The position numbers and the translations under genes are program-made. From the NCBI RefSeq assembly GCF_016583785.1, contig NZ_NRRU01000006.1, positions 1 through 64,000 on the forward strand: 64,000 nt of DNA, given 5' to 3'. Positions 63,299-64,000 of this stretch are shown here, one piece after another. Under the pieces are notes generated by a model. It did not search any database. It had not been told where the DNA came from and saw nothing but the letters and a program-made list of their open reading frames with translations. Source of the stretch: Rubrivivax gelatinosus (GTDB lineage: Bacteria; Pseudomonadota; Gammaproteobacteria; Burkholderiales; Burkholderiaceae_C). The stretch's first letter is position 1. Every line of letters begins with the position of its first letter.

Positions 63299-63978
63299 CA
63301 CAGGGCCACCGGCACACCACCGGGCACGAGCACGATTACGAGCCCGTGCACGGCCTGCCGGAGGTCCTGCCTGTCCAGGAGCACATGCTCTGGCAGGGCA
63401 GCCCCGACTGGCGCGCGCTCGCCCGGCGCGCCTTTCACGTGCCCGCGCTGGTGCTGTACTTCGCCGCCGTTCTGGCGGCGCGTGTCGCTTACGTGCTGAG
63501 CCAGGGCGGCAGTTCCGTCGACGCACTGCGTGCGCTCGTCGTGCTGCTGCCGCTGGTCGTGTTCGCGATCGCGCTGATCGTCGGTCTCGCGTGGCTGACC
63601 GCTCGCGGTTCGGTCTACACGATCACCGACCGGCGTGTCGTGATGCGCGTGGGCATCGTGCTGACCGTCACCTTCAACATCCCGTTCAAGCGCATCGCCG
63701 CCGCCGGGCTGCGCCGTCATCGCGACGGCACCGGCGACATCCCGATCGCGCTGCTCGGCACCGACCGCATCGCCTTCCTGCACATCTGGCCGCACGTGCG
63801 CCCCTGGCGCTTCAGCAAGCCCGAGCCGATGCTGCGCTGCGTTCCCGATGCCGAGACCGTCGCGCGGCAGCTCTCCGAGGCCTGGTCGCGGGCCAACGAG
63901 ACGCCGGCCGTTCCGGCCGCTGCCACCGACGGCCGCAGCGCCGCCGGCACGCTGGCCGGCCATGGCGCTGCCGCATGA
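63295..63978 (+). CDS. puhB: Photosynthetic complex assembly protein PuhB
   Basis: A 227-residue membrane protein starting at the GTG at 63295 (GTGA overlap with puhA). Two transmembrane segments (about 47-65 and 80-100) precede a PH-like domain (YTITDRRVVMRVGIVLTVTF). It assists reaction-centre assembly in purple bacteria. The C-terminal 25 residues are Ala-rich. Confidence 0.92.
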   Translation: MTQGHRHTTGHEHDYEPVHGLPEVLPVQEHMLWQGSPDWRALARRAFHVPALVLYFAAVLAARVAYVLSQGGSSVDALRALVVLLPLVVFAIALIVGLAWLTARGSVYTITDRRVVMRVGIVLTVTFNIPFKRIAAAGLRRHRDGTGDIPIALLGTDRIAFLHIWPHVRPWRFSKPEPMLRCVPDAETVARQLSEAWSRANETPAVPAAATDGRSAAGTLAGHGAAA

Positions 63979-64000
63979 GCGACGCGATGCCTGAGCAGAC
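63975..64000 (+). CDS. puhC: Start of the next puh gene, probably puhC (cut by window edge)
   Basis: An ATG at 63975 overlaps the puhB stop (ATGA) and opens MSDAMPEQ before the edge. Identity as puhC rests only on the usual puhA-puhB-puhC order. Confidence 0.5.

Overview
The window looks like a chromosome segment from a GC-rich purple photosynthetic member of the Betaproteobacteria (order Burkholderiales), most like Rubrivivax gelatinosus or a close relative. This is inferred from very high GC with matching codon use throughout, a bacteriochlorophyll/carotenoid/reaction-centre gene cluster, and betaproteobacterial gene orders (carA-carB-greA, rlmE-ftsH-folP-glmM, surE-pcm-nlpD-rpoS). I see no insertion sequence, prophage, CRISPR array, tRNA or rRNA. 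Nearly all DNA is tightly packed coding sequence.

Layout. 1-2.8 kb: dnaX (cut by the left edge) diverges from a PurM-like gene, followed by the signal recognition particle RNA. 3.0-7.3 kb: a small outer-membrane barrel, a LytTR response regulator with its GHKL sensor kinase, and a Tat-exported metallophosphoesterase. 7.4-11.5 kb: two overlapping genes for an active Ser/Thr kinase-HDOD-GAF protein and a degenerate kinase-HDOD protein. 11.7-15.7 kb: trxA, a perfect 24-bp hairpin, rho, rpmE2 and a polytopic ArnT/PMT-like membrane protein. 15.7-23.0 kb: the phosphate regulon pstSCAB-phoU-phoB-phoR on the minus strand, with divergent Pho boxes shared with a FAS1 lipoprotein gene. 23.1-29.6 kb: glmM, folP, ftsH, rlmE, yhbY, a DUF4149-type membrane protein and greA. 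29.6-35.0 kb: carB, carA and a Bax-inhibitor-1 family protein. 35.1-41.2 kb: rlmD, rpoS, nlpD, pcm, surE and a quinone-oxidoreductase-like gene. 41.3-44.3 kb: a NarL/LuxR-type two-component pair.

44.4-64 kb is the photosynthesis gene cluster. Minus strand: bchG, a PucC-like transporter, bchP and a small membrane protein. Plus strand: crtI. Minus strand: aerR/ppaA and ppsR. Then a plus-strand superoperon bchF-N-B-H-L-M-lhaA-puhA-puhB-(puhC) runs off the right edge. It encodes the C-3 vinyl hydratase, dark-operative protochlorophyllide reductase (BchL, N, B), the Mg-chelatase large subunit, Mg-protoporphyrin methyltransferase, an LH1 assembly factor and the reaction-centre H subunit with its assembly proteins. 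The local regulators PpsR and AerR probably control both divergent promoter regions. Each of those carries an 18-bp palindrome of the PpsR type (TGTC-N10-GACG) whose two arms double as the opposed -35 boxes.

Recurrent themes are 4-base stop/start overlaps, including an 18-codon minicistron linking bchH to bchL and an upstream ORF overlapping the aerR start, and a set of genes whose -10 hexamer lies only 6-10 bases before the ATG, suggesting leaderless mRNAs.
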